Assembly: GCA_032718475.1 (NCBI GenBank)
Contig: JAUCBJ010001297.1
Coordinates: 1-64,000, forward strand
Length of the DNA: 64,000 nt
Source of the DNA: Nemertoderma westbladi
Lineage: Eukaryota > Xenacoelomorpha > Nemertodermatida > Nemertodermatidae
Reading direction: 5' to 3'
Shown here: in pieces, positions 1-9,639 of the stretch
Numbering within the stretch: the stretch's first letter is position 1
How the letters are laid out: each line of letters begins with the position of its first letter
Position numbers and translations under genes: made by a program
Notes under the pieces: model-generated
Told to the model about the DNA's origin: nothing
Database searches by the model: none
The model's input: only the letters and a program-made list of their open reading frames with translations

Positions 1-964
1 TATTTAATACTTTTATTTGATAAATCAAAAATTTTAATAAACTAAATTTGAGAGCATCCACAGTAGTACCTATAGTATAATAGATACTACTGTAGACTGC
101 AAGCCTGGCGCGCGAAGCGCGCCTGGTTTGCTAGTATACAAAATGAACCAATAATGACGCCAGCAATATATGATATAGAGGGTACACATCCTCTAACCTG
201 AACATTGTCAGCTTTCGCCGAAAGACAACTACTGTAAGTGGATACGGCCAGAGAAACATGCCTCATATTAACAGACATCCCCACTCCTATTTCACCATTT
301 TACAACCCCCCCCCCCCACCCCCTATACTACTATCTGTTAATAAACCCCACCCCTCACCCTCTATCACTACGTCTACTACTGTACTAACCATTAAACTAA
401 CCACCAACGGGTAGTTGTGCGTGGTAGAACCGCCGTGACCAAGGATGTTATTACGTTACGTGACGGTATCTTTTCAGGAATACCGTAGCTCAATATTTTT
501 CCGTAACGTAAACCGTAAGGTAATAGCTTTTTCAATACCGTAACGTAATTGTATTGTATATTTTTTCCGTAAACCGTAACGTAATAGCGTAATATTTGTT
601 TTATCTACCAAGCAATCATTTGGACAAGAAACTTTCACTTTCACTTGCACGTTCTAGCTAATTCAATATAAAGCTAAATGCTTTAATAGGTTTTGTTTGT
701 ATGTACCATGTCTACTACGGTTAACTGAATCTCGTGTGGCGCAAAGGCCCCACGAACGGGTAACAAGCCGTACTCAATAGCAAATTGTAAAGAGCCAATT
801 TGCACACATTAATTTTTATGAAATATTAAGCATTAAATTATTTTTTACAAAAGAAAATTTTTATATATATTACATTGGTATCGAATATTTCAGAAAATCG
901 ATCGAAATATTCTGTAAATTTCGATTGACAACAAGTAGGCCATGCCGTTTAGGTACTTTTCAAA
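1..964. other. AT-rich noncoding left edge
   Basis: No coding sequence is supported here. A C-tract lies at 306-317. The stretch 436-600 is built from imperfect copies of the word CCGTAACGTAA. Around 885-925 an imperfect hairpin pairs GAATATTTC with GAAATATTC across a TCGATCGA-like centre. The short minus-strand open frame at 87-284 has no recognisable motif and is treated as chance. Confidence 0.5.
436..600. repeat. short degenerate CCGTAACGTAA repeat
   Basis: The word CCGTAACGTAA or close variants (CGTTACGTGACGG, CCGTAACGTAAACCG, CCGTAAGGTAATAG) recurs about seven times in 165 bases, with spacing too irregular for a clean satellite. No element boundary is visible. Confidence 0.5.
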
Positions 965-3290
965 GTGACCATACTGCTACTACTAGGTCGAGCGAACTCG
1001 GACAGTGGAAATGAGATTCTTCCAGGCTTCCCGATTCTCCATAGTTGTCGCAATTTCGATTCTCCCAAGTTCAGTATCCCTTTCAAGTTGATCTATATTA
1101 CGTTATGGCCAGTCGTCCACGACTACGCTTTCCATGAGTTAGTTGCCAGAGAAGTAGATCTGGTATGACCTCGTCTTTACTTCGCCACCAGTGCCCACTG
1201 AATCTTAATCTGCGTTCACGGAGGGTGGTTGATACAGGTGGTATTGTACCATAAAGCTCGGCGTTTGTCATGTGTTGTCTCCAGCTGATGTTTAGGGCTG
1301 CCCTTAGTGGTCTTGTATAGTAACCATCAATTCGTTGTTCAAGTGATTTAGTGAGTGTCCAGGTCTCACCCCCGTATAAAAATACACTTTCCACTGTGGC
1401 TCGAAAGAACTTAGTCTTCAGGTGCCTGGAGAGATCTGATTTCCAGATGGTATCGATTTTTGATAGAGCTACCCAAGCCTTTGCTTTCCTAACTTCTATG
1501 TCCTTTTTGCTACTCTCTATCCATGATCCAAGGTACTGGAAGTCATCGACCTTCCTTAGTTGATTATTATAAATGGTTGTCAAGATTCCATCAACATTAG
1601 AAGTCATGAATTCGGTCTTGGTAGAATTTATATGCTATCCAACCTCCTTAGCAGCCCTCTCCACTTTATTTAGTAGAAGCTGTGCATCTGCTAGCGTATT
1701 AGAGAGCAGGGCGATGTCATCCGCAAAGTCGGTGTCTGTGACTGTAGTTGCCGGATATCTACTACTTCTGCGTCCTTGAAGTGTGAATCCCAGATCTTCA
1801 CCCTTTGTGGCCATCCTCATTGCGTAATCCAGCACAATTACAAATAGTAATGGTGCTAATGTGTCACCTTGCAGTACGCCAGCCAGGATTGAGAACAACT
1901 CAGTTTCACCATCTGGCGAGAGTACCTGCGCTTCTGTGTCACAATATAACATTCCAATGCCAGCAACAATTACTTCTGGTATTCCATAAGCTCTTAGGAT
2001 TTCAAGAATTTTACCTCTATGGATGGAGTCGAATGCCTTCTTGAAGTTCACAAAAGTCATGACTGCGGGAAGATTCTTTGACTTAATTCCTTCAATCAGT
2101 CTCCGTAGTGCAACTATATCTGAGCTATTGTTGATCTACTTGGTCGAAAGCCGTTTTGGCTCTTACGCGCAGTAGTTTCTCTATGTGAGGCCTAATCCTA
2201 TATAGAATCATTTTATTGTATATTTTGGCAGCTACCACAAGCAGACAGATCCCACGATAGTTTGTTGGTTTGCCGAGGTCTCCTTTCTTAGGGAGAGGCT
2301 TTAGTTGACCTTTAGTCCAAATTGGTGGTGGCTTTTTCCCTTTTAACATCCGGTTGCAAACATTCAATAATGGTCTGTTTAGCACTCCGGTTTTCCTACC
2401 TCCGCTGGAATTTCATCTAAACCACTCGCTTTATTATTGGACATGCTTTTAATGCTTCTTTGGAGTTCGGCAGGTGTGAAGTCCCCTGTTTCTATAGAAA
2501 GTGTCTTGTCATATATTTTCCTTGTAGGGATGACCTCGATGTTTGGTGGCTGCCCAAGCAAGTTACTGAAGTAATTTTTCCACTTCCCAACACGTTCTTC
2601 AGGACTATCGGCTTTGAGGCGCCACTTTGCGCAACTTTTCCGACCAGATACCTCATTTACAGTTTGCCAGGTAAGTCTTGATTGTTGCTGTATGTGAGCA
2701 GTTGTAATTGCTTCAATTTTATCCTGTATGTACATTTCCTGGCTGATGTTGTAGGCCAATTTAAGATCGTCCTAAGCTTTCTCAACCTTGTTAATGTTTA
2801 CGGTTGTTGGTTGTTCAGTTTTAACTTTGTAGGCTATCTTAGGATCTTCTCTCTTACAAGTAACCTCAGAGTTTTGCCATGGCACATATTGTTTTCGTTT
2901 GGGTTTCTGGGGGATATGCCTCTTAGCTGATTCCTTGTGGGCTGTTATTATATTCTGGTATATTGAATAGGTGGATTGGTCTTCATCCATTGACTGAAGT
3001 GCTTCAAAGCGGTTTTGGACTTCTACTGTGTAAGCATCCTTTACTGCATTGTCAGTTCTGAGTTTCTCCCAGTCATAATTGATTTGCTTGCTTGTCCTGG
3101 GTTTGCTGGCTCTCAAACTGAGTCTGATCTCTACAGTCACAATTCTGTGGCCCGAACCAATTAGGTTGAACGAGCTGTATGCCTCGCAGTTGATCATGCT
3201 TTTTCTCCACTTTTTGTTTATAAAGATGTAATCAAGTTGTGCTTTGGTTCCATTAGGGTATTGAAAGGTCCATGTGACTATGCTGAAGAA
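965..3290 (-). pseudogene. RTE-like non-LTR retrotransposon, copy A (decayed, 5'-truncated)
   Basis: This is a LINE ORF2 remnant read from 3290 down to 965. In order it shows: the end of an APE-type endonuclease (LDYIFINKKW near 3230, then GSGHRIVTVEI near 3150); a linker ending NKASGLDEIPAEV; reverse transcriptase with PTNYRGICLL, FKKAFD, VLQGDTLAP and the catalytic FADD box (DTDFADDIALL, about 1720-1750); and the C-terminal YLGSWIESS and LYGGETWTL blocks. It is broken by in-frame stops near 2770 and 1634 and by frameshifts near 2385 and 2100. The endonuclease SDH motif reads SGH, so its catalytic Asp is lost. On the element strand the 3' end runs into CCTAGTAGTAG (972-984), the same TAG-repeat tail seen in copies B, C and D. 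Assignment to the RTE/craniofacial-development-protein-2-like group is by motif recall; family-level certainty is moderate. Confidence 0.88.
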
Positions 3291-3930
3291 AAAAACCCTG
3301 ATTCACACACATAAGGCCACAACACGCTCACCGTACTAGTTACAACTATCGTACCACTTTAAAAAACTAATTTTGGACGGAATTCCGTAACATATCAACC
3401 TCCTCTAATCTCTATATTGGAATGAACTACAACCCACAGAAATTCGAAGAATCCCGATACTCTCTAAATTTAAATTAGAACTTTAGGAATATATCTAATT
3501 TACCCAATAACCTTCGCCCTGCGTCATCCTACAATGTTTCAACCAAATCGTTGGAATCTGTGATTAAAAGCATCAACGTAATTTGTGATACTGATGATGC
3601 AGTAGTGCTGATAACATACATTTCTACTGATTGATACTGATGGGATCCAACAAACAGTAATTTTTTTACAATGTGACAACTTTTGGAATACATTTTTTTA
3701 TTTGGTTTAATTCTATTTATTTTATATTACGGTAGATAAGATTTATTAAATTTTTTTTTGTTATTGTAACGGTATCCATGTGGGGTTGTGATTCTGGATA
3801 CGTACTGAAAGGATACGTACTGGATATATACCCTCGACTTCAGGCTATACACAGGATGGCATACACCGTTTTCCAATTTAAAATCATTTGTGTATTTATT
3901 ATCAGATGGATAATACAGTTACTATTAAGA
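3291..3930. other. intergenic stretch between LINE copy A and the Ig gene
   Basis: AT-rich sequence with no sustained open frame. The only feature of note is at its right edge: a possible minus-strand polyadenylation signal AATAAA (plus-strand 3895-3900), just downstream of a candidate splice acceptor at 3933-3934. It could mark the 3' end of the Ig gene. Confidence 0.4.
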
Positions 3931-4031
3931 ACCTAAAAAAAGTTGTTGTTCGATTTCACGTTTGACCCAAACCTTATCTAATATTAGTTAGTAGTAAATA
4001 TTTATAATTAGGTACAATATAAGATACTCAC

Positions 4032-4520
4032 AATTATCTCTATTGAAGGTGACAATAACAGCGTTACTGGAGGGTTCGAAGTTGCCTGAAACATCATCTT
4101 TTAATTCACAGTCGTATTCTCCAGCGTCTTCCTTCATGCAGCCAGAAAACTCGTAGTCGATGTAAAATGGAACGGATGTTTTTCCTTCAATGAGTGGCGG
4201 ACTGTTTGGAGGGTCTTCTGTACGGTAGGTTCCTTTTATTATACAACCGCGTTTTGGATATTCGGTGATCAACACTCCATCAATTAGCACGTCATATATA
4301 GTGGTAGCGAGTTCAACCTTATCAGAATCCCCGGGTTTCTTTACCACCAACTTTGACCACGAATTTTGAGGGTTATTGCCAATTTTATATCCTATACAAT
4401 AAATGTTCCAACTCGCTGCTTCATCTTCGCAATAATTAAAGGGGGAGTCTAGCACCTTCGGGACTATTTCGGGACTATTGGATTGGAACTTGGTGAATAC
4501 CTCAGCGGCAAAAACTGGAT
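4032..4520 (-). CDS. Ig-like domain exon of a secreted protein (gene copy 1)
   Basis: This 489-base exon has a strong acceptor on the minus strand (TTATTTTTATTTCCAG before 4520) and a consensus donor GTGAGT (plus-strand 4026-4031). It is phase 1-1, the usual phase of Ig-domain exons. It encodes about 163 residues, beginning PVFAAEVFTKF. Ig hallmarks are a Cys (NIYC), a Trp about 13 residues later (NSWSKLV) and the F-strand signature EDAGEYDCEL. Three further Cys (FNYC, RGC, SGC) suggest additional disulfides. Joined to the exon at 6413-6464 it restores a hydrophobic leader with likely cleavage around VFAA/E, so the product should be secreted or membrane-displayed. No transmembrane segment lies in the exon. 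The reading frame is intact, whereas nearly all other coding sequence in the window is broken. Ligand and function are unknown. A paralogous exon lies at 31244-31720. Confidence 0.8.
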
Positions 4521-5028
4521 CTGGAAATAAAAATAAGTATAAAGTAAAACAAATAAGTTAAATAATGTACAACTAATAAATATTTTTCTAATAGCATTGT
4601 AATGAGTGGATGGAAAATATGTCACGCTCACGACCGTTACGATGAAGAGCAAGTTTTTCCAATATCTCCATATTCCCGGCAGTAATGGTTATAATCTTTT
4701 ATATCTATCGTTCAGACGTTAGCTGGTTCGTATCAATTGTTTGAGTCATATAGTTTAACTTGACTATATGTTCCAGTTGTAGTAATCAGCCTAACGGTCG
4801 TTGGGAAATGGGAATATTAGCATAGCATGTATAATTGTATAATTCAAGGAACGAAAGGTCGTCTTTTTTACTCTCCATTTAGATTACATTTTGGAATATG
4901 ATTCGACACAAAGTGATAATTGTAATATTGGATGTACAAAGGTTTCTTCTTAACCTAATTTAGCAAGTCGTAAGACTTGATTACTGTAAGAAAAAAAGCT
5001 ACTGGCTACTGGTTAATGGCTACTGACC

Positions 5029-5092
5029 TAGAGCAAAAACGGCTCTAACGATTTTGATGAAATTTTGCATGGACCATGAAAATGGTTCTATA
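5029..5092. repeat. dispersed repeat copy, shared with 7946-8010
   Basis: The segment GACCTAGAgcaaaaACGGC followed by TCTAACGATTTTGATGAAAT and TTTGCATGgACCATGAAAAT recurs nearly unchanged at 7946-8010. The two copies are in the same orientation about 2.9 kb apart, with unrelated flanks. This indicates a mobile or segmentally copied repeat of unknown class. Confidence 0.7.
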
Positions 5093-5335
5093 GTGGGGTC
5101 GCTTAAGGTGAAAATCGTTAATTGCCGGACAAAAGCATGAAAATATGACTATATATGTAAAAAAATGTGTAGATTAATTTGAGCCTGTGTACCAAAAAAA
5201 TTGACTACTTCCCTAGCAACAGGGTGACTTTTTCATAGCAACCAGGTAAAATTTGTCATTTCTGTTATTTAAACTCACCATATACAAAAATTACGATTAT
5301 ATAACTGGTTTAGTTTATAATATAAGTCTGTAGAC

Positions 5336-5349
5336 GTTTCCATAGCAAC
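5336..5349. promoter_or_regulatory. RFX X-box-like inverted motif
   Basis: GTTTCCATAGCAAC fits the palindromic X-box pattern bound by RFX-family factors. Half-sites (CCTAGCAAC, CATAGCAAC) occur nearby at about 5210, 5235 and 5372. It lies in the putative first intron of the Ig gene. Function is untested, and it may simply belong to a repeat. Confidence 0.3.
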
Positions 5350-5488
5350 AAGGAGACCTTTACCTAGCAACCGCTCTATATTTAATGGAATTATGATTGA
5401 AACTTGGGATAATCAACCTGACTAGCAATAGAAAATGGTTAGTGATGACATAGGCGCAGTAGTAGGGTCTTGGCCGGCTCTGTGACAG

Positions 5489-5585
5489 TTAGACCACACT
5501 GACACCCATTGGGTGTCATATGACACCCAATTATCACCCTATGGGTGTCATTGGTTGTCATTGGCGCCAGACTGTCTGGGTGACA
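5489..5585. repeat. GACACCC/GGGTGTC palindromic patch
   Basis: GACACCC and its complement GGGTGTC alternate seven or more times in under 100 bases (for example GACACCCATTGGGTGTC), so several hairpins can form. It directly precedes the 22-bp palindromic satellite. Confidence 0.65.
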
Positions 5586-5620
5586 CCTCCTAATTAGGCT
5601 AATTAGACCCTAATTGACTA

Positions 5621-6121
5621 GTGAGGCATAGACTATGCCTCACTGAGGCATAGTCTATGACTCACTGAGGCATAGACTATGCCTCACTGAGGCATAGACT
5701 ATGCCTCACTGAGGCATAGACTATGACTCACTGAGGCATAGACTATGACTCACTGAGGCATAGACTATGCCTCACTGAGGCATAGTCTATGCCTCACTGA
5801 GGCATAGACTATGACTCACTGAGGCACTGAGGCATAGACTATGCCTCACTGAGGCATAGACTATGACTCACTGAGGCACTGAGGCATAGATTATGCCTCA
5901 TTGAGGCATAGGCTATGCCTCACTGAGGCATAGTCTATGACTCACTGAGGCATAGACTATGCCTCACTGAGGCATAGACTATGCCTCACTGAGGCATAGT
6001 CTATGACTCACTGAGGCATAGACTATGCCTCAATGAGGCATAATCTATGCCTCACTGAGGCATAGTCTATGACTCACTGAGGCATAGACTATGCCTCACT
6101 GAGGCATAGACTATGACTCAC
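5621..6121. repeat. 22-bp palindromic satellite, about 23 units
   Basis: The unit is GAGGCATAGACTATGCCTC plus ACT, period 22. The unit is a near-perfect palindrome, and the unit junction (GCCTCACTGAGGC) is also palindromic. Units vary at two positions (TAGACT/TAGTCT and GCCTCA/GACTCA). A few 11-bp half-units occur (GAGGCACTGAGGC near 5820 and 5875). Confidence 0.95.
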
Positions 6122-6412
6122 GAAAGGTTTGATTTTAAAATTAATACCGGTATTTGCAATCTTTTCATAAAACACTAGCTATCATAAAAATATTTAATAG
6201 CTATACCATAATATCATGGAAAGGTTCAATTATGTTCTAGTATACTGCAAACTAAATAAATCTAAAAAATCACATAAAAAATATCAATTCAAAAAATCCT
6301 GATTTAGTGTACATGTACGGTAGTGATACCGCACAAGGGTACCGGTACCGACAAGTATGGGGCGTTCCTATTATTTTTTACATAATGTATAAAATTAATA
6401 AATCCATCTTAC

Positions 6413-6464
6413 CTATTAGAAGATCCAGTATCTGAAATACAATGAAAATAATTCCAGTATTCAT
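6413..6464 (-). CDS. signal-peptide exon of the Ig-like gene (copy 1)
   Basis: Minus strand: ATG at 6462-6464 opens 17 codons plus one base (MNTGIIFIVFQILDLLI) and ends at a consensus donor, G/GTAAGA (plus-strand 6407-6412). The final single base is phase 1 and completes a GAT (Asp) codon with the acceptor at 4520, giving a continuous hydrophobic leader running into DPVFAAEVFTKF. A short N-terminal exon holding most of the signal peptide, spliced in phase 1 to an Ig exon, is the classical arrangement in Ig-superfamily genes. A pyrimidine-rich TTTCTACTGTAG just upstream of the ATG could be an acceptor from a 5' untranslated exon. The exon is an inference from sequence alone. Support comes from matching phase, a good donor, hydrophobicity and correct orientation. 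Confidence 0.62.
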
Positions 6465-7016
6465 TTTGTTCTACAGTAGAAATCCAAGTATTCTGGGTTC
6501 TTGTATCAACGGGTTACTATTGAACTAATATTGTTTTAATAACGTGACACCTCTATTGGAGAATGGTTATACAATCTGAGTCTTGGAATTCCTCGAAATA
6601 ATACTCAAGTAATTGTACTTTTCAACCGTCTACCGGTACCTACTGTAGTTATACGGTGATGTCTTACTGCAGTGCAAAAACATTTCAGTTAAAGCAAACT
6701 TTATTGGAACTATATATGATAATTCCAGAACATTTGTTTCTAGGGCATCAGCAATCTGGTTGTTGGTGTTCCAATAATTATTAACTCAAGTGCGGATTAA
6801 TTCGCGTAAGGTTGGTAATCAAAATGAATTCCTTCCAAAGGGAAAGTTAGTTTAGTATTCAGTGTGAAGACCGTCTATATCCAAATTTTGGAACTAGAAA
6901 TGCAGTGTCTTTAGAGGCAATGCAATTGAACCGCAAAGCTCAGGAAAACATAAGTCTTCGTCGACTTCAACGTTGCCGAGAAAAAAAGCACAATACAAGT
7001 ATATAGTACGGGAGCA

Positions 7017-7035
7017 GGGGGGGGGGGGGGGGGGG
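7017..7035. repeat. G19 tract
   Basis: An uninterrupted run of 19 G lies at the 3' side (minus sense) of the LINE tail fragment at 7020-7449. Similar G-tracts border other element fragments at 19482, 21488, 22092 and 29536. Confidence 0.95.
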
Positions 7036-7449
7036 TAAGATGGGCCGTGGACCACCTCATAGAATCCCTCGCTGTTGGTGAGTGAGGGGTCTATGGTCCC
7101 CATGATGGAGGCCGCATCCGACCAGGATGGCGACAGCCAGCCTCTGTAGGAGGAAGCAGTAGTGGGATCGGTGTACCTGGGTGGCCGAATGGAGTCTATC
7201 TCCTTCAGGAACTCGTATGTATCATGACCGGGGCGGCCCATGGTCTCGTAAGCTACCGGGTGGAAGAGGTAGCCCCGGTCCGTGGAGTTCCTGGTATTTC
7301 CGGATTTTGTTGATTTCCGCTTCCTCTGCTGTGCGGCCTCTGGTGGATAAGGTCTGGGCGAGGTTGCTGGGGGCGAGGGGGTCAGCCACCATCGCGTCCC
7401 ACGTGAGCAACCGCCTGAGGCCCCACGAGACCAGGGTGACGCCATCCAT
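7036..7449 (-). pseudogene. LINE ORF2 C-terminal tail fragment
   Basis: Read on the minus strand from 7449, the translation begins DGVTLVSWGLRRLLTWDAMV, then DPLAPSNLAQT and INKIRKYQEL. After a frameshift near 7270 it continues GYLFHPVAYETMGRPG, FLKEIDSI and SDAASIMGTIDPS. This succession (a V.W.G..L.WD block, an A.EAE..K..KY block, a P.A.ETMG block and an A.S.LGT-like end) is the recurrent C-terminal tail after the reverse transcriptase domain in one group of invertebrate LINEs, recognised here from memory. The fragment is 5'-truncated at a short ATA microsatellite (7448-7462). Confidence 0.65.
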
Positions 7450-7804
7450 TATTATTATTATATTTCACCTTTTATTATATTAAAATATTAAAATAAGGGA
7501 GAACATCTTCAAGGTTTAGGGAAACACTAACTGATGACAATAACGCAGAAATTACCAATAATCGTACATATAGAACATGTACAGTAGTGCTAATTACTCA
7601 AAAAATTTAATCATTAAATAACCAAACCAAGCCTTTCCCTCTACAGATGTTCCACATAATTCAATTAAAGCTGTCTTATGGAATGTAGGTAGAGGGCGCA
7701 AGATCAACAATCGACTCAACGATGGACGAAACTTTATAGAAACGGACATTCTCCTGTTAACCGGAAACGATGGATAAAAGATTTGAAAATAGAAAATTAC
7801 CGAT

Positions 7805-7945
7805 TCCCCGTACTTAGTTCCAATTTAAGCTTCATGCGAATTTAGTTCCAATGGAAACGAATTTAGGTCCAATTTTGGCGAACTTAGTTCCAATAACTAG
7901 ACTAGAGAAAAACGAAAACGAATTTAGTTCCAATGCGTGCGAATG
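7805..7945. repeat. CGAATTTAGTTCCAAT short repeat
   Basis: Five imperfect copies of GAATTTAGTTCCAAT are spaced 15 to 45 bases apart (near 7817, 7838, 7859, 7879, 7920). The fifth runs directly into the dispersed repeat copy at 7946. The open frames over it are repeat artefacts. Confidence 0.7.
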
Positions 7946-8010
7946 ACCTAGAATATAAACGGCGCTAACGATTTTGATGAAATTTTGCATGAACCATGAA
8001 AATATATTCC
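7946..8010. repeat. dispersed repeat copy, shared with 5029-5092
   Basis: Near-identical to the copy at 5029-5092 (see there). The match stops at about 8005, giving a unit of about 60 bases. Confidence 0.7.
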
Positions 8011-8316
8011 TATGGGTACTTGTTTTTTTTAAAACAATCAACACCGCCATACCGGGGTAAATATATTTATCGGATTTCATCTTATTGCACTGGTGATAAA
8101 CGCAACTGTTAAACAACGATATTGAAATACGATAGGCCACTCTATAAAACACATTTCATAATATTTATAATAATTTACATATGTACAGTATTACTTTGGT
8201 TCAGTGTGTGAATAAAACAATTTATTATTATTTAAAATATAAACAACTCGTTGATAAAAATAATTCTAAAATATCGTGCAAAACGGATACATATAAAACT
8301 CATACAGCCAACGAAT

Positions 8317-8945
8317 TTAGGCCAACGAATCTAGCCTAGGACAGGCATGACATCGAAGGGCGTGATATCTGCTTTCACAGTTCCCACCACAGAAACTACA
8401 GATACAGTCTTCTTTTGGGGAGTGGAATGAGTTCATAGTGCAGCAGATCAGATGGTGAAACCCGTGAGATGTTGCCCTACAGACAGCATGACGATTTCGT
8501 TGTCCAGGTCGTTTCCAGTTGAAGTTTTGAAAGGCAGGTCCCTCTAGGCAGCCCTCCCTTATAAAATTGTTCATCTGTTCAGCTCTACAGTTCCTATATC
8601 TTAGCACAGTAGTCTCGTTAAAAATATTTGGGTTCCTATCTAAAATATATTCTATCAAAGTTGGTTCACCAAGTAAGTTATGCACTAATGTTGACGATGA
8701 AGATATGTGTAGACCTAGCATACGTTTAATAAAAGTAGATTTCGTTTTATCGATTTCTTTAAGGTTTGACAATGGGTACTTGTTAAATCGCGGTTTAAAT
8801 TGAAACATCTCAACTTGTTTTATTTCGAAAAATAGCCTTAAAACACGAAAAATGATAAAAACACCAGCAGGCATCATGGTATACATCATGAAAAATGTAT
8901 AGAGATGGCCTGGTAATGCATTCAATAGGAAGGGCCAACTAACAA
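8317..8945 (-). pseudogene. LINE C-terminal fragment with CCHC zinc knuckle
   Basis: This open frame of about 200 codons has the layout of a non-LTR retrotransposon C-terminus. It starts in the post-catalytic thumb region (LNALPGHLYTFF, LRLFFEI), continues NLKEIDKTKSTFIKRMLGL and LVHNLLGEPTLIEYI, and ends with a zinc knuckle CICSFCGGNCESRYHALRC (C-x2-C-x3-C-x4-H style). The catalytic reverse transcriptase half is missing, so this is a 5'-truncated insertion. A comparable knuckle (CICKLC) closes the LINE at 33508-35754, so the two may belong to related families. The frame is intact over its length. Confidence 0.68.
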
Positions 8946-9639
8946 AGAAGTACTTTCTGTGCCAAGTATTATCATTATCACTCTACTCTAAAACCCAGAT
9001 AGTAAGCAAACATTAACTCGGGTTTAGCTGGCTATTACAGTTTCAGCTGAATAACTCTTCCCAATTCGGGTGTGTTGGTTACTATGATTGTATTGTACTA
9101 CTGTAGGTGCTCTCATCTAACTAGAGACGGGCCTAGCGCCCTGTGAATCAAGTCGTAGGAAACGGTACGAGACAAGTAAAAGCTTTTTCTTCTGTCTGAT
9201 ACTAAATTAGTGTGAGCGTAGTCCCGCCCGGTGGTGTACGATAAATTTTCTAGACAACTTCAAACTATAATTTTTATGTTGTAATCATCTAATGTAAAGT
9301 GTTGCAAAGTGTTCCTACCCATAAACTGGTTGAGGTAGACTATTTGAAGCCATTTCTAGTTGTCAGGACAACTAATATAAACAATTCTGCTTTCCAAACT
9401 GATACTTTTATAAGTTTGAAAGTTTAAAACAACCTGTAAATCGTGTTAAACTGAAAATTAAATCTATTTCAGCTGGCTGCCGTCAGCTGATCACTGATTG
9501 CATGCAACGTCTAGCTAGGTCTTGTTGCTTTCTGGTTTTTTACATACTTTGGTACTAACACACCTAGCGGAAAGGATTTTACTTAACGTGCTTGATTAAT
9601 AAATAAAATACAAATAACTCTATAAATCTATTTACAGTA
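8946..9639. other. noncoding AT-rich stretch
   Basis: No coding or repeat structure was recognised apart from scattered CTACTGTAG-like words. It separates the LINE fragment from the foldback element. Confidence 0.4.

Larger units (their letters stand above)
4521..6412. other. putative intron of the Ig-like gene
   Basis: The 1.9 kb between the two proposed exons has no coding potential. It holds a dispersed-repeat copy (5029-5092), several TAGCAAC-containing blocks including an RFX-like X-box (5336-5349), a GACACCC-rich palindromic patch (5489-5585) and the 22-bp palindromic satellite (5621-6121). Confidence 0.5.

Noticed and set aside
5621-6121. Possible CRISPR-like array (regular repeats)
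   Set aside because: Units are contiguous with no unique spacers, and the context is eukaryotic. It is a satellite.
6894-7445. A 183-residue proline-rich protein
   Set aside because: The proline run comes from the G-tract and the rest is a frameshifted LINE tail in two frames.
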